A stretch of DNA of 64,000 nt from Hymenoscyphus infarciens (Eukaryota; Ascomycota; Leotiomycetes; Helotiales; Helotiaceae), in the NCBI GenBank assembly GCA_001414345.1, contig LLCB01000175.1:55648-119647 (forward strand), written 5' to 3'. The position numbers and the translations under genes are program-made. This document shows, piece after piece, positions 1 through 11,465 of the stretch; within the stretch, counting starts at the first letter, position 1, and each line of letters opens with the position of its first letter. A model generated the notes under the pieces. It was given only the letters and a program-made list of their open reading frames with translations. It did no database searches and was not told where the DNA came from.

Positions 1-217
1 CACTGGGTGACTTGCTGGAGCTGGCGCAGTTTGGAATTGTGGAGAGGGGTTGGGATGCCTCAATTGTCCTTGAACCCCCCTCGGGATCGACCACCACTCG
101 CAGTCCAGATTGTGGTACAGTTGCAGAGCCATTTGCATGTGGCATATGATGAACGGGCGATTCAGAGCGTGGACTCCCCGTCATTGGCGAAATCTCTCCT
201 CCTCCATTCTGTGCCAT
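1..217 (-). CDS. 5' end of an unrecognised protein, cut by the window edge
   Basis: The minus strand is open from an ATG at 217 to the left edge, giving 72 codons. The peptide begins MAQNGGGEISPMTGSPRSES and is rich in Ser, Pro and Gly, as is common for disordered N-termini of fungal regulatory or signalling proteins. An in-frame TGA lies about 60 nt upstream of the ATG, so this is the first possible start in the exon. The plus-strand frames here lack such protein-like composition. No domain is visible in the part present, so I assign no function. The GGTTGT-rich tract at 413-466 would lie in its promoter or 5' UTR. Confidence 0.5.
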   Translation of the reverse strand, partial: MAQNGGGEISPMTGSPRSESPVHHMPHANGSATVPQSGLRVVVDPEGGSRTIEASQPLSTIPNCASSSKSPS

Positions 218-1066
218 CCTCGTATTGTTCTCTGGGGTTGAGCAACGTGGGACCTCTTCCCTACCTCAGCTAACGTCGTGAGATGAATGGATGATGGCCC
301 TCGAGGACCGAGTCTTGTATTCCTATGATTTGGGCGGCGTGCTCATGGCGGGTATGCTGGTTCACTGTGGTTATCCTTTGGCAGATTGGGATATTCGAGG
401 ATATTTGAAGGTCGGGGTGGTTGGTGGTTGTGGTGGTTGGTGGTTGTGGTGGTTGGTGGTTGGTGGTTTAGAAAATGGCGTACAGTAGGTAGGTAGCTAA
501 TTTGGCTGGGCTGATGCCGCTGAGTCGCGTGTGGGTAGTGTGGTGTAGTGTACAGGTAGAATTGTTGAAGGATGTGTTAGGAGTAGAGTTTCACGGCACG
601 CTGACTGGATATGTCTCCGCTACTCGTATCCTTTGAATAAGTCCTGTCGGTGTAATCAGATGACGTTGGGAACGAGATAAAAAAGCGGCACTAATTTGAA
701 GCCAAAACTCGCCCGATTTAATCTCGGCATCTAGGTACGTTGAAGTGCTAATTGGATCACGATTTAGGTGAATATAGAAGCTATTCCCAACAAGACTACG
801 GAGGTGGATATAAAAAGCCATACTACACTGCCTGCTACTGCATCTCAGCTAGGCCGCTTTTCCGTCTAGCCTTTAAACTGCGGCTCATTGCAGGGATTCG
901 GATATTGTCTCCGATACTCTCCCGATGTTGGGTCGGGGTCTCAAAAACCATACTCGATTTCTCAGATCTACTGGGGATAGCTTCAACACTTCCTCATCAG
1001 TCCACAACTTGATCTTCCTCTCCTTTCTTCCTCATAACTTCTCGTTTTCTCAAAGCTGCACACAAA
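218..1066. other. Intergenic region between divergent genes
   Basis: This is the shared upstream region of the minus-strand gene at 1-217 and the plus-strand hydrolase. It contains a GGTTGTGGT/GGTTGGTGG low-complexity tract at about 413-466. Short open frames here start with non-ATG codons or have no protein-like composition. No gene is seen. Confidence 0.6.
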
Positions 1067-2356
1067 ATGGAGGATTCAACTCCGTCAGTTCCTGCTACCC
1101 CACCACCTTCCAAGGTATCATTACAAACCTTCCATATCGCCGGCATTCTCACAGATGTCTATGGTCTTCAAGAATTACCTTCAAGTTGCAAATCAGTAAC
1201 GGTATTGTGGCTCTTGCACCCAAGGTTAAAGATGAAAGAGGACATGGCAAGTATAGCCGCAACATGTATCGAAGCATGGAATAAAGACCCCAGAGATCGC
1301 AAGGTCGGTCTCATTGCAGTAGCTTTCGATCAACGGAATCATGGCACAAGAATGGTCACTCCGCTATCAAATGAGTCTTGGAGGGAGGGCAATGAAAAAC
1401 ATGCTCAAGACATGTTCAGGTATTGCCAACTCACTCACCCGCGTGAGATGCTGAATCCTGACTGCCTTCAGTATTTACCATGGCACGGCTAGTGATACGA
1501 GTCTCTTGATTGAGCACCTTGGGTCATATATTTTACTTGAACAAGGTGATCCTTCAGTTGAACGACATATGGTATTGGGCGTCTCACTTGGTGGGCATTC
1601 CGCTTGGCAGGTTCTCTTCAGTGAACCGAGAGTTACTGCAGGCGTGGTAATTATTGGATGTCCAGATTACATTAGTAAGTTTCTTCAAGACTTGATGCTT
1701 CCTTTGTTTTGATAAGTTTCCTTCTTCTGCTTTTGCATTCTTCGAGGAAACTGGCCCACAAATTTTGTTCTCACCTCTCTCCTCACTTTCCTTGATGTCT
1801 TGAGATTACTCGACTGCCGATTAGCCTCTAGTTAGTCTATTGTTGAATGATGATTTACACTTCGGCAGATAATATGTAGACTAACTTCTCTCCAGACGTA
1901 ATGACCGACCGCGCCCGCCTCTCAAAACTCCCCACCTACACAACCTCCAACGGCGCCAACTTCCTAGGAAGCAAACACTTCCCCCGCGCTCTCCTCTCAG
2001 CAACTCAAAAATCCGACCCCAAGTCTCTCTTCTTCGGCACAGGATCTATCTCGTATCCCGCCAATCCAACGAGTCGCTCTAAACTCCTCCAAAAACTCGA
2101 CTCCACCATCAAAGGGAAAAGAATCCTCGTCTGCTCAGGAGCAGATGATAAACTCGTTCCCTACAAAAGCTCTGAGCCCTTTCTGACTTTCTTGAAAGAG
2201 GCAACAGGGAAGGGGAGTTGGTACGAGAGTGGAGGTGTGTATTTGGAGGATAATGTTTATGGGGGTGTAGGACATGCGTTTAGTGAGGGGATGGTTAGGG
2301 ATACGGTGAGGTTTGTAAATGATACGCTTGCAACTCCTCCAGCTTCGAAAATATGA
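1067..2356 (+). CDS. Alpha/beta hydrolase (esterase/peptidase-like)
   Basis: Three exons, 1067-1419, 1472-1674 and 1896-2356, encode about 338 aa. The introns (52 and 221 nt) have GT...AG ends and CTGAAT and CTAAC branch sites, and the joins restore one frame. The nucleophile elbow reads LGVSLGGHSAWQ with the Ser near residue 156. FDQRNHGTR near residue 90 resembles the oxyanion-side strand. GADDKLVPY (Asp 269-270) and GVGHAF (His 312) fit the acid and base of the triad. There is no signal peptide, so a cytosolic enzyme is likely. The natural substrate cannot be read from sequence. The gene is convergent with the DUF218 gene, 189 nt away. Fold assignment is strong; specificity is unknown. Confidence 0.85.
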
Positions 2357-2545
2357 AGCTTAGAAGTTGGTATGTAAGATTCCTCAATCATCGTTTTCTA
2401 AAGCTAGAAACTTTGGAACGATAAATATGATTTTCGCAGAAGACTTGGGCACATTTAATTTCATTCTTCGCAGCAGAATCTCAAGTTATCTCCTTCGCCC
2501 TAGGACTCTTCTTTTTCGAGACTACAACCACAAACTCGGGACCCC

Positions 2546-3475
2546 TCAAACACCCCACGGCTGTTCTCCTTCAATCAGCACCTCTTCCTCTCCCTCTTCA
2601 AATTTTTTCACCTCACTCCTAACCCCAGCCCTCGCCCTTTCTTCCTCACTCTCAAACCAACGCCCCCTAGTCCCCCAATAATCCCTCGCCACTCTCTTTC
2701 CCCTCAACACATCTCCAACCCCAAACATATCTCCCTTCCAAACCTCGTACCCTCTAGTTCTCTCTCCTTCTATCGCCTCCTTGGTTCTTTCTTCGTCGTA
2801 GGTGGGGTGGTGTCTCCCCATGTAGCCAGGACTTATATCTCTGAATGTTACGCGAGAGGGAGAAAATCCGAGGGCTGGGATACTGGGAGGGTGTTAGTTC
2901 TTGATTTTTGGGTAGTCTGGGAAATCGTTTCAAGGGCTCTGTGGGAAGTGAGGAGGTGAAAGAGAAGGGGCTTACTGTAACTCCATAAACCTCTTTTCCT
3001 TAAAGCCCATACTTACAATGGTAATTCTCTCCGGCCACTCCCCGACTTTTCTCCAAAATTGTAGGAGGGAGAATAAGATGTTCTGTAGAGAATCCAGGGC
3101 TTTTTCTTCGAGGCTTATCCTATCTTCTACTCTCACACTTCCTTCTCCGCGCTCTCCTTCATTTCTCGTTCCCCAGAATGCATTATCCTCGCATAAACGC
3201 AAATAACTCCCCGCCTCACTCACCCGAACATTTGGGTCGGTGAGTCCACCGGAGAATACGAGAAGGGAATCGGGTTTTGAAGTTAGAAGCTCGATTGATG
3301 TTCGGGCGTGTTCAAGGAATGTTGTTTGTTCGTCTGCTTGGAAGGGCGCGAGGAGCCAGTCTGAGGGGGAAGTGCCAGGTGTTGAGTCTGTTGGCTGGTT
3401 TGGATCTTGAGGATTGGGGTGGTAGATGCTGTGGCAGCAACAGATTATTAAGTGGGTTGGCCTTGGGGGTGTCAT
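2546..3475 (-). CDS. DUF218 domain protein
   Basis: Two exons on the minus strand, 3475-2976 and 2882-2546, encode 278 aa. The intron 2975-2883 has GTAAG, CTAAC and CAG signals, and the join gives a frame running from EKRFMEL into IPALGFSP. Fungal DUF218 proteins have this layout: an N-terminal THLIICCCHSIYH strand, a central LLVFSGG motif (about residues 70-77) followed by SEAGSYL, then a KEKRF motif and a C-terminal GYMGRHHPTY segment. The family is related to bacterial YdcF/SanA proteins of uncertain biochemical role. There is no signal peptide. Gene model and family assignment are good; the function is not known. Confidence 0.8.
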
Positions 3476-4273
3476 GATTGAAATAAGATGGATCGAGCTT
3501 ATTTTGGGAGGTTGAGTTTCGAAGTGTTGTCGAGCGAGGTGTATTTCCTAGTACTTTCCCGTTTCGCGAAAGCTGTCTATGATCTCCCAAACGTTTGGGT
3601 TAATCGAAGTTGTTTCCTCTAATTCTTTAGCTTGCTTTAATGAACTTATGCCAGAAAGGCAATTGAAATTTTGGGCGAGGCCAATAGGTATGCGAGCTTC
3701 CGTCGTGTGAGAGCTTCAATCGACCCTAAACAAAAATAGATTTCTGCTTTCGTGAATAGTGCTAGGTGGGTTTTGATTTGTGGACTATTTCGCTGCAAGA
3801 CTGCATGTGTTAGTGATGAACTTACTTTTCAGACCAGGCACCAAATACACCAGCCCCCTCCTTAAACGCTACCCCCACCCCAGCCACCATCATTTTCCCA
3901 TATCACGATTTGGCGACTCGTACGACTTTCCATATGATATCAAGACTAGAAATAATCTCAAATAATAACTTCCATGGTCCAGACATCCCATTTCTTTCCT
4001 AGTTCTTCCAAACTCGCTCGAATAATACAACCTGATCACTTGTCAAATTATCCGAAACGATTTAGGAGAAAAATGATACCCCGAAAAGGAAAGGATAATG
4101 TCGGATATCAATAAGTTAACTCAAAGGACTTATTAAAATCTACCATGACAAGAAAAAGAGGATTGATGCTATCCATGTCCGAGTTTGCGCTTCAGGTTCT
4201 TTCTGGTAAATTCTCAAATAGCACTCTCAGCCGACAACACTCCAATTACGTTTCGTGAGAGACAATAACAGGA

Positions 4274-4375
4274 GCAGCAAATGCTTCACACTAATACCTG
4301 CCTACCTACCGTTCCAGATTTCTAGGGTATTTTAAAATATTAAACTGACCCCCTGGAATAGTCGACTTCAATTGT
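4274..4375. repeat. Degenerate copy of a short terminal-inverted-repeat element
   Basis: The left end reads GCAGCAAATGC followed by TACCTGCCTACC and GTTCCAG. This matches the ends of the copies at 9710, 11258, 15822 and 60141. A short inverted CTGGAA near 4353 may mark the other side. It is the weakest copy and the right boundary is a guess. Confidence 0.35.
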
Positions 4376-6149
4376 CACAGGTGATCGAGCTTATACCTTT
4401 AGATTTCAACAAAAACCCCTTTTAGAGATAGCGAAGCAAGTCATTAACGATGAAGAAATTGCTAACTTTTGAACTGGGAACTTAGGAATAAGGTACGACG
4501 TACAATTGATCTTGAACTGCGCTTAAGAGAGAGAGAGTTTGCGTCCAGTTGGTGCTGGGTCGCTGCCGGAGTTCGTCTACATCATCTATCTGCCTCAAAT
4601 GCCTGTTTTTATATCCTGGGACTGTTGTTGGGCGCGACGATGGGCTTATTGTTCTTTTTTCGTGTAATTCTTTTTTTGGTTTTTGGCATGTACCGCACTT
4701 GATGTGGAATTGAGCAACTTTTCTTTGGGATTTATAGTATGTCGAGTAACTTTGACACCTGAGCTTAATTGTTTGGAGAAATTGCGTTATTGAAAGAAGG
4801 TTTCTGAGTTGTTTTTTTATATTTAAAAATAATGAATAAGACATTCACTTCTCCGAGTGAGATCCATTTATTGTAGATGTTCGCGGGTTGTTAGAGTACT
4901 TGAATTAAGAAAAGAAAGTTTCTACCTCCATCGAAGAATTGGAACGTGCTGAATACTTGTTTGAAGAATAGTCGTTGGAACTAATTGACGTACAGAAGTT
5001 AGGATAATTATATTCTAGAGAGAAACAGTTCAGTCAAGCTTTCGTGTCTTGTAACAACAATGTGATAACAAAGTAAACTTAAAATCATGATGGTGATGTG
5101 AATCCTTCTCAAATACGAGAGCTTTTGCGGCAGCTGAGTGACATGAATAAGGTTGCAAGCAGAACGAGAAGTCAAGACTGGTGAATAGGTGGAGCTAGCC
5201 TGGACAGAACCATCCCCCCTTATTACTCAACCTGAGGTTTCACCATACTACTGCATGTCTTGACTCATATTCTTGTCTTTGATGTGAGCGTTTTTGTCCT
5301 CGTTCTAGGTACAATTTCCTAAGTGGAGGTTGGACTGAATGGCCTCTCAAAGAACCAGGAGAACTATACAAGAATGTTCCGGATGATGGAGACAAAGCTA
5401 GAAATATTTTGGATGACAAAAACTGTCACAACGAGGCAACAACATAAAGTGATCAAATGCAGAGAGCCGAATCATGGTACTGGAGCAAAAATCGGTTGGT
5501 AATGTGGCTGTATGCAAGCTGCAAGCCTCCGACGCTTAATCAATACGAACAAAAGAACTGGTTCATGCATGTACTTGTATGGCTGACACAATGGTGACAA
5601 AAGATGAGGGTTGATACAATACGGATACTCGTGACATGGAACAATAGACAATAGAACCCTGAAAGCTGACGAAAATGATGAATAGAGGCTGTTTCTTTGA
5701 TAGGCTTTCCACATATTCACCGCCTATTTACTAGTATTACTATGGGAACACTAGCCTAGCTCCCCGGTCCAAATGTGCAGTGATGGGATGCATAGGCGGA
5801 CTTGGCGGACTTGGCGCTGGATTGGAGGTATGGAGTTGCCTTCCGCTGCAGGCCGGTAGAGTATTTGGGGTGGTAAGACTTAATTTATATCGCAACTTGC
5901 AACAGGATTGTAAATCAATACAAGTCGAGTTTGTTTATAGTTTTATAGTTGGAGTTGAACTTGAAATTGAAATTGAAAGCAAAACATTTCTACCCCTGTC
6001 TCTTTAGTGTATTGAATGTTTTGGTCACCACCACAACGCCGGCGCTCGCTTGATTTTTAGCGTAGCGTAACCCATTTTCTTTGGGCTGCGCTGCATCAAT
6101 CATTCCGAGTCACTACTAGTACACTTACAACACCACAACCGCATTCACA

Positions 6150-6512
6150 TTCACACTCATACTCACCCTCACCCTCACCCTCCCCCTCACCCTCCCTCAT
6201 ACTACCACTCACTACTCACTACCCGCACACGCTGCCACAACTCTCCACCACCCTCTTCGTGGATTGCATCGCACCCAAGGAAAATGAACGTGCTGCTACA
6301 GCCAACGCATGCCTTTTCAGAGTTCCAGGTCCCTTCGCACTACGACGCACGCAACCCTAGTAGGCCCTTCCTTCCCACAATCATTACCACTGCCCACTGC
6401 CCACTGCCCACTACCCACGGCCCAAAGCTTGAAAACTGACCATCTCTGCTCTTCCCACAGTCTCTCCTCTTACCACAACCACAACCTCAACCACAACCTC
6501 AACCACAACCCC
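6150..6512. repeat. CA/CT- and ACAACC-rich low-complexity leader of STS1
   Basis: Successive runs of CACCCT, CACTGCC and ACAACCTCA units fill the 360 nt before the STS1 start codon. Pyrimidine/CA-rich tracts are frequent in promoters and 5' UTRs of housekeeping genes in filamentous fungi. The ACAACC block at 6470-6512 directly abuts the ATG, so it probably lies in the transcribed leader. Confidence 0.5.
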
Positions 6513-6516
6513 AAGA

Positions 6517-7344
6517 ATGGCCACACGAAAGCGAAAAGCCGAAGACGATGGCTACGATGAGCACATGTCCATCTCACCCCAGAGCTCCCCCGCTTTCGCT
6601 CCTCGCAGCATCGCTCGACCCTCGAAGAAAGTAAGAGCCAACGAGGTCTCCGGTCGTCCCCTCGCCCTCCCTCGACTGCTCGAAACGCTAGATGCTCAGT
6701 CATTACGATCCGTCCTTCAAACCATATGTGAACGTCATCCCCAGATCGGTGCGGAAGTCGTTTCGTCAGCACCTCGACCCTCGGTAGCGGCAACCCTCGA
6801 TGTTTTGGCACAATACCAGGAGAAGTTACGAGAAGCCTTCCCTTTCGGCGGCAACACTGGTTCCGACTATGCATACAATCGTGTTAAACAACCTCTGAAC
6901 GATCTGATCAACGCTTTGACCGACTTTACACCTCACTACCTTCCCCCGAACGAGTCCCAAACCACCGTCTCCCTCAACTTCCTCGATAGCGCCACCAAGG
7001 TCGTCCACGATCTTCCTGACTGGGATAGTCATTCTCACAAGCACCACAAGGACAACGCATACGACGAGATCTCGAGAGCGTGGGCCATGGTTATTAGCGA
7101 AGCCTCAAAGAAGGGTGGTGGATTTCAACTGCATTCCGGTGGGTGGGATCAAAGACTCGCAAAACACAACGATCAGAGTGGAGGACGTATGCAGCTCGCT
7201 GTCAACGCACTTGGCTCGAATCTAGGATGGATGGGAGGAAACTTGAACTCGAATACCATGGGCTCGGGCGATCGGGAATCTATTCGCAATCAACTCTTGT
7301 CCGGAAGCTATGGTACAAACTTGCCAGTTGGTGTTGGATGGTAA
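6517..7344 (+). CDS. sts1: Tethering factor for nuclear proteasome Sts1/Cut8
   Basis: A single exon encodes 275 aa, slightly shorter than typical fungal members. The order of features fits the Cut8/Sts1 family. It starts with a basic MATRKRK segment and a Ser/Pro-rich disordered stretch, then SKKVRANEVSGRPLALPRLL. The Cut8 helical domain follows (about residues 50-240), with LRSVLQTICERHPQIG, a DFTPHYLPP turn and a His-rich DSHSHKHHKDN loop before AWAMVISEASKKGGGF. Cut8 in fission yeast and Sts1 in budding yeast hold the 26S proteasome in the nucleus and aid its import. The basic N-terminus likely serves as a nuclear localisation signal and proteasome-binding site. The start has good context (AAGAATGGCC) after a repeat-rich leader. 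I see no introns or defects. Confidence 0.9.
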   Translation: MATRKRKAEDDGYDEHMSISPQSSPAFAPRSIARPSKKVRANEVSGRPLALPRLLETLDAQSLRSVLQTICERHPQIGAEVVSSAPRPSVAATLDVLAQYQEKLREAFPFGGNTGSDYAYNRVKQPLNDLINALTDFTPHYLPPNESQTTVSLNFLDSATKVVHDLPDWDSHSHKHHKDNAYDEISRAWAMVISEASKKGGGFQLHSGGWDQRLAKHNDQSGGRMQLAVNALGSNLGWMGGNLNSNTMGSGDRESIRNQLLSGSYGTNLPVGVGW

Positions 7345-8456
7345 ATATGGTGGAGGAAAGCATTTGTACGACGGGGTATATGGTCACAGTCAATAAGGGA
7401 ATGCACGCTATGCATAGGGAGAGGAGATTGTCATTTTGAACGGCATAGAGGTAGTAGCTACACGGCGTCTTGATTTTGAGATACCAGTCATTGGGCCGTA
7501 TCAGACACGATTACGACGATTTTCTTACGACAATCCGCACACAACAACGATTCCTTTGCTTGAGCATGCATGTTTGGGAGTTTTAGGGTCTGGGTAGTTT
7601 AGGAGGGCATCCCTTCTTATTTTATTTTACTGTTGCATTGGGTCGGGAGGCAAGCAATGTCTGGCGTACACTCTTTTTTTTTATTGCAGCGATCATAAGT
7701 CCCATCCATTCGGCGTATTGCATCCTTCTGTTAGGCGGACTGCCGAATTCACATGTAATTTCCTTCTTTTTAATCAAAAATTGACCAACCCTCAAGTTGT
7801 GAGTGATTTAAGGCTACACATCCTCGACTCCCTTTTTTTTCTGTCTTCTCATTTCTATATACATGGGTACGAGTTATCGTCTGGTAATTTCGGTAGCAAA
7901 ATTATGAATCCCACTTTCTTTTTACGTGTAACCTTAAGTCAAACCCCGGAAATAATAATATGACGAGTGATGACGGGTTTGTGCTTCCCAAGCATGTCCC
8001 TGGATAGCTGCGAGGCTGGTATCAATGTCCTAATCTATAAGGCACAATATAAACAAAGAGTTCTGGATTGTTCGAACGACCCAAGTCAATCTCCAAGTAA
8101 ATCCGAGAAACTGCTCTCGAGTAAAAGTCATGAAACTTGTACTTTGCTACTATGAAGTGCCGCTTTCTTGTTGGTGTTGAAAATGTATTTCAAATGATAG
8201 CGTCTCTTTGGCTAGACTGAATGCGGAGAAGGGGTGATGTACCGACCATTTATGCAGCCTTGCAGCTTTTCTAAGACTCACATGCACCACGAAAACTCTT
8301 ATTTCCAAGTCTCGCGCAATCAACCAATTTTCTGGTGAGTACAAGTACCTTCTCTCTTCCAATTTCCAGTCAATTCCAGTTCCAGTTCCAGTTCCAGTTG
8401 TTGAAACGATTCAATTGTCCCCAAACTGATCATTGAACCTCAGCCAGCCTTCCATC
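7345..8456. other. STS1 3' region and ornithine carbamoyltransferase promoter
   Basis: No coding potential is convincing here. A short tandem of TTCCAG units (about 8366-8400) lies just upstream of the ornithine carbamoyltransferase start and is probably in its leader. Confidence 0.55.
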
Positions 8457-9512
8457 ATGCGACCCTCAACCACCCTCCGCCCCGCACATAGAGCTCTACA
8501 ACAGCTCCAAAAACGAACATATTCTACTCCTACTTCCAAACCGCGCCATCTCCTCAGTATCGCAGATCTCACCCCCACCGAATTCACCTCCCTCGTTCTC
8601 AATGCCTCCTCCCATAAAGCTGCCATCAAGGCCAGAACTACACCAGCTGGTCTGAAGGATACACTCAATGGCAAAACCATCGCAATGATGTTTAGCAAAC
8701 GAAGTACCCGCACACGAGTCTCGACCGAAGCAGCAATTACAACCATGGGCGGGCACCCAATGTTCCTAGGTGCAGGAGATATCCAACTTGGCGTCAATGA
8801 GTCACTCTACGATACTTCCGTAGTCATCTCCTCTATGGTCTCAGCAATGGTAGCACGAGTAGGAGAGCACCACGAAGTAGCAGGTTTGGCAGAACACAGC
8901 AGTGTCCCAGTCATCAACGCCCTATCGAACGATTTCCATCCTCTCCAAACGATTGCGGATTTCCTCACCATCCACGAAGTGTTGGGAAATAAGTCAGGAA
9001 AGGGACTTGGTGTTGCAGGCTTAAAGATTGCTTGGGTGGGAGATGCCAACAATGTTCTTTTCGACCTAGCAATTGCCTGCCAAAAACTAGGTGTAGAAAT
9101 CTCTGTCGCAACACCAAAAGGCTACTCCATTCCCTCCGAAATGCGCGATCTCATCAACGCCTCCGCCCCCACGTCCCGCTCCCTCCTCACCGAAACAAAT
9201 GTCCCCGAGGAAGCAATCAAGAACGCGGATATCCTCGTCACAGACACATGGATTTCCATGGGTCAAGAAGAGGAATCTGCGCGTCGTCTGAAAGCATTTG
9301 CGGGATACCAGATTACGGAGGAGCTGGCGAAGAGGGGGGGCGCGAATAAGGGGTGGAAGTTTATGCATTGCTTGCCTAGACATCAGGATGAGGTTGATGA
9401 TGGGGTTTTCTATGGGGAGAGGAGCTTGGTTTTCCCTGAAGCGGAGAATAGACTTTGGGCTGCTATTAGTGCTATTGAGGGGTTTGTTGTTAAGAAGGGG
9501 GTGCTTGTTTGA
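8457..9512 (+). CDS. argB: Ornithine carbamoyltransferase, mitochondrial
   Basis: A single exon encodes 351 aa. The enzyme joins carbamoyl phosphate and ornithine to give citrulline in arginine synthesis. I chose the ATG at 8457 because the upstream in-frame codons lack an ATG, and because it yields an Arg/Ser/Thr-rich N-terminus (MRPSTTLRPAHRALQQLQKR) suited to a mitochondrial presequence. The carbamoyl-phosphate site SxRTR motif reads SKRSTRTR (STRTR at residues 83-87). HPLQ is at 161-164, and the ornithine-side HCLPRH motif, with its catalytic Cys305, is at 304-309. Length and motif order match fungal ArgB/Arg3. Nothing appears damaged. Confidence 0.96.
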   Translation: MRPSTTLRPAHRALQQLQKRTYSTPTSKPRHLLSIADLTPTEFTSLVLNASSHKAAIKARTTPAGLKDTLNGKTIAMMFSKRSTRTRVSTEAAITTMGGHPMFLGAGDIQLGVNESLYDTSVVISSMVSAMVARVGEHHEVAGLAEHSSVPVINALSNDFHPLQTIADFLTIHEVLGNKSGKGLGVAGLKIAWVGDANNVLFDLAIACQKLGVEISVATPKGYSIPSEMRDLINASAPTSRSLLTETNVPEEAIKNADILVTDTWISMGQEEESARRLKAFAGYQITEELAKRGGANKGWKFMHCLPRHQDEVDDGVFYGERSLVFPEAENRLWAAISAIEGFVVKKGVLV

Positions 9513-9709
9513 GAAATGCGGGATACCAGGAAGAGAGATGTACATGAATTTGGCGTTGGGGTTGGGAAAAGGGACATAGTTTGCAAGGTAATGAAATGTG
9601 AATTGCTTTTGAGTTTGGGTTTATTGGTTTTTGTAGGTGCATATTTTCTTTTCTAATACGAAATTCGGTCATTGCTCTGTACACCCTCTCGTGGTGGACA
9701 CCAAAACCA

Positions 9710-9895
9710 GCAGTAAATAAAGAATCTCTTGTTCGACTTTCCCGTACTGCTTTGGAACTTGATTGTTCCAAAACATCCGGGCTAGTAGTCCCCAATTATT
9801 CCAAGTGCTTGGAATAATTAACTTGCATTGCCCTAGAGAGTGAGAACAACGAGGGCTAGGTAGACAGGCAGGTACGAATCTAAGATATTTCCTGC
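9710..9895. repeat. Copy of a short terminal-inverted-repeat (MITE-like) element
   Basis: The left end starts GCAGTAAATAAAG and contains TTGTTCCAAAA. On the minus strand the right end reads GCAGGAAATATC, then TTCGTACCTGCC and CTCGTTGTTC. The ends are therefore inverted relative to each other and match the other copies in the window. There is no coding capacity. Confidence 0.6.
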
Positions 9896-10945
9896 TACCT
9901 TTAATGTCTATCGCAAGACTCTGTTCGTGCCACCTTATTTACTCCACATTCTCTCGCGGTTACGAATCGAGATGATGTAGAAATAATGATCCTCCCATTC
10001 CATCTACATCCTCTCGAATGATCTTCAGTTTTCATGGACCGGTCACTGGTTTCATATCTTCCGAGGTAACGTTGGTGTAACGTGGAGCAATGACCGAAGC
10101 CCTGATTCTGGAGCTTGTTCAGCGAGAAAGAGGACTGGTGCTGGGTTGAAGCGGTGGTTAGTTGTTGTCTCCAAAGTTGTTGGTAAAGTCTGCACTGTTG
10201 GGAGAAATTCCTTTCGGTCGTGACGCTGTAAACTCGTGGTTTCCCTACCCTACGTCTCGGTTCACAAAATTCGGCTCCCATAGCTCCTGCTTTCTCAGAA
10301 CTCGAGGAGGTCTCGAAGCTTTTTTGAGTTTCTTGTGATGCGGGGTTTGAGAAGGGAAGGGAAAGCACGACTCCCCATCTCCGGCCTAGGCTGCATCCAG
10401 TCTCATGAGTTTATCCCTTCATTAAACTCGAAGAAGAAGAAAAAAGCTTTCATATACTTGCAACTTATTTTCACAAACCAAGTCCAAAACATGGGGTTTC
10501 AACCACGAAAAGTACGACGAATACGCTATGTTTTTTTCTTCTTCTTGAATTGTGATTATAAGGGCAGAGATTGTAAGGAAATGATATTTTTGGGGGGTCT
10601 TTCGCAGCTGTTGTATGATGCGCTGGGTTTATGTAGATGTAACCAGCCTTGCTAAGTGCTTAGCGACTCCTTTCCTTCTCTCCTTGAATGGAAGCATGAC
10701 GAGAGGCGATGGGAGGCACGGCGCTGTCTTTCATACCTTACACCACTAGATAGAGTTTCTCCCAGGGTGTTGGGCGTATATCGTGGAGGGATGAAGTGTT
10801 TTTTTGGTGGTCTGGTTGTGTCTGAACCGTCAGAAAGTTCATTTTTTAGGTTGTTTTTTTGTTGCTCCTTGCTTGATGACTTGAAATACAAAGGCTGTCA
10901 ATTAGGAAGCCGCTGTTTATTAGGTGCATAAGTACTCTGTTTCTT

Positions 10946-10985
10946 GTCTGGTCTGGTCTGGTCTGGTCTGGTCTGGTCTGGTCTG
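10946..10985. repeat. (GTCTG)8 microsatellite
   Basis: Eight perfect head-to-tail GTCTG pentamers fill 40 bp, followed by an imperfect GTCTA. It lies outside any supported gene. Confidence 0.95.
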
Positions 10986-11257
10986 GTCTACTCAATCTTC
11001 ACAAGTTTGGACGAGCGTCGAGTTGTTGTCATGGTATAGGGGAAGGAGCAACTTAAGTCTACTTAGTTTCTCTGTGATCTCGTCTCGATTTGCCCTGGGG
11101 GTAAAGGGTGGAGCCGAAGTCAAGTGTAGGGAGGAACGACCTCGTCCTCAACCCCATCCTTCGGCCTTCTCTTAGGTGCTGACGATGATCCTAAAAGTTT
11201 AAAACCTTATGATATTTAGGTTTGCACTTTCTTCGGGAGTTTCAGAGCCACGGACTC

Positions 11258-11465
11258 GCAGTGGATAGTAAGTAAGTATTCCAACTTCGTACCTGCCTAC
11301 CTCTCTCGTTGTTCCAAGGTTCTTAACCTAAATACTTGGGCAATATAGAATATAATTCTAAATGCTTTAAATTACTGAATTCTAGTTACTCTAGCTACCC
11401 CATGTTAATTAGCCCGAATTACTCTAGAGGGCTGGAACAACGAGAACGAAGTACCTATTTACTGC
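11258..11465. repeat. Copy of a short terminal-inverted-repeat (MITE-like) element
   Basis: The left end is GCAGTGGATAG, then TTCGTACCTGCCTACC and CTCGTTGTTCCA. The right end, read on the minus strand, is GCAGTAAATAGG, then TACTTCGT and CTCGTTGTTCCA. The internal AACCTAAATACTTGGGCAA is nearly identical to the interior of the copy at 60141. About 208 bp, non-coding. Confidence 0.7.

Larger units (their letters stand above)
3476..6516. other. Gene-poor 3 kb intergenic region
   Basis: It lies between the DUF218 start and the STS1 start. Open frames here (for example at 4482-4844 minus and 5472-5720 minus) are short, lack splice partners and resemble no protein. It contains a weak copy of the short inverted-repeat element (4274-4375) and the CA/CT-rich STS1 leader. 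No gene is supported. Confidence 0.6.

Noticed and set aside
9087..9545. 152-codon minus-strand frame
   Set aside because: Antisense to the conserved ornithine carbamoyltransferase coding region.
9901..10368. 155-codon minus-strand frame
   Set aside because: No domain, mixed polar composition without conserved features, overlaps no splice pattern, and sits in a repeat-bearing intergenic region. I could not defend it as a gene.
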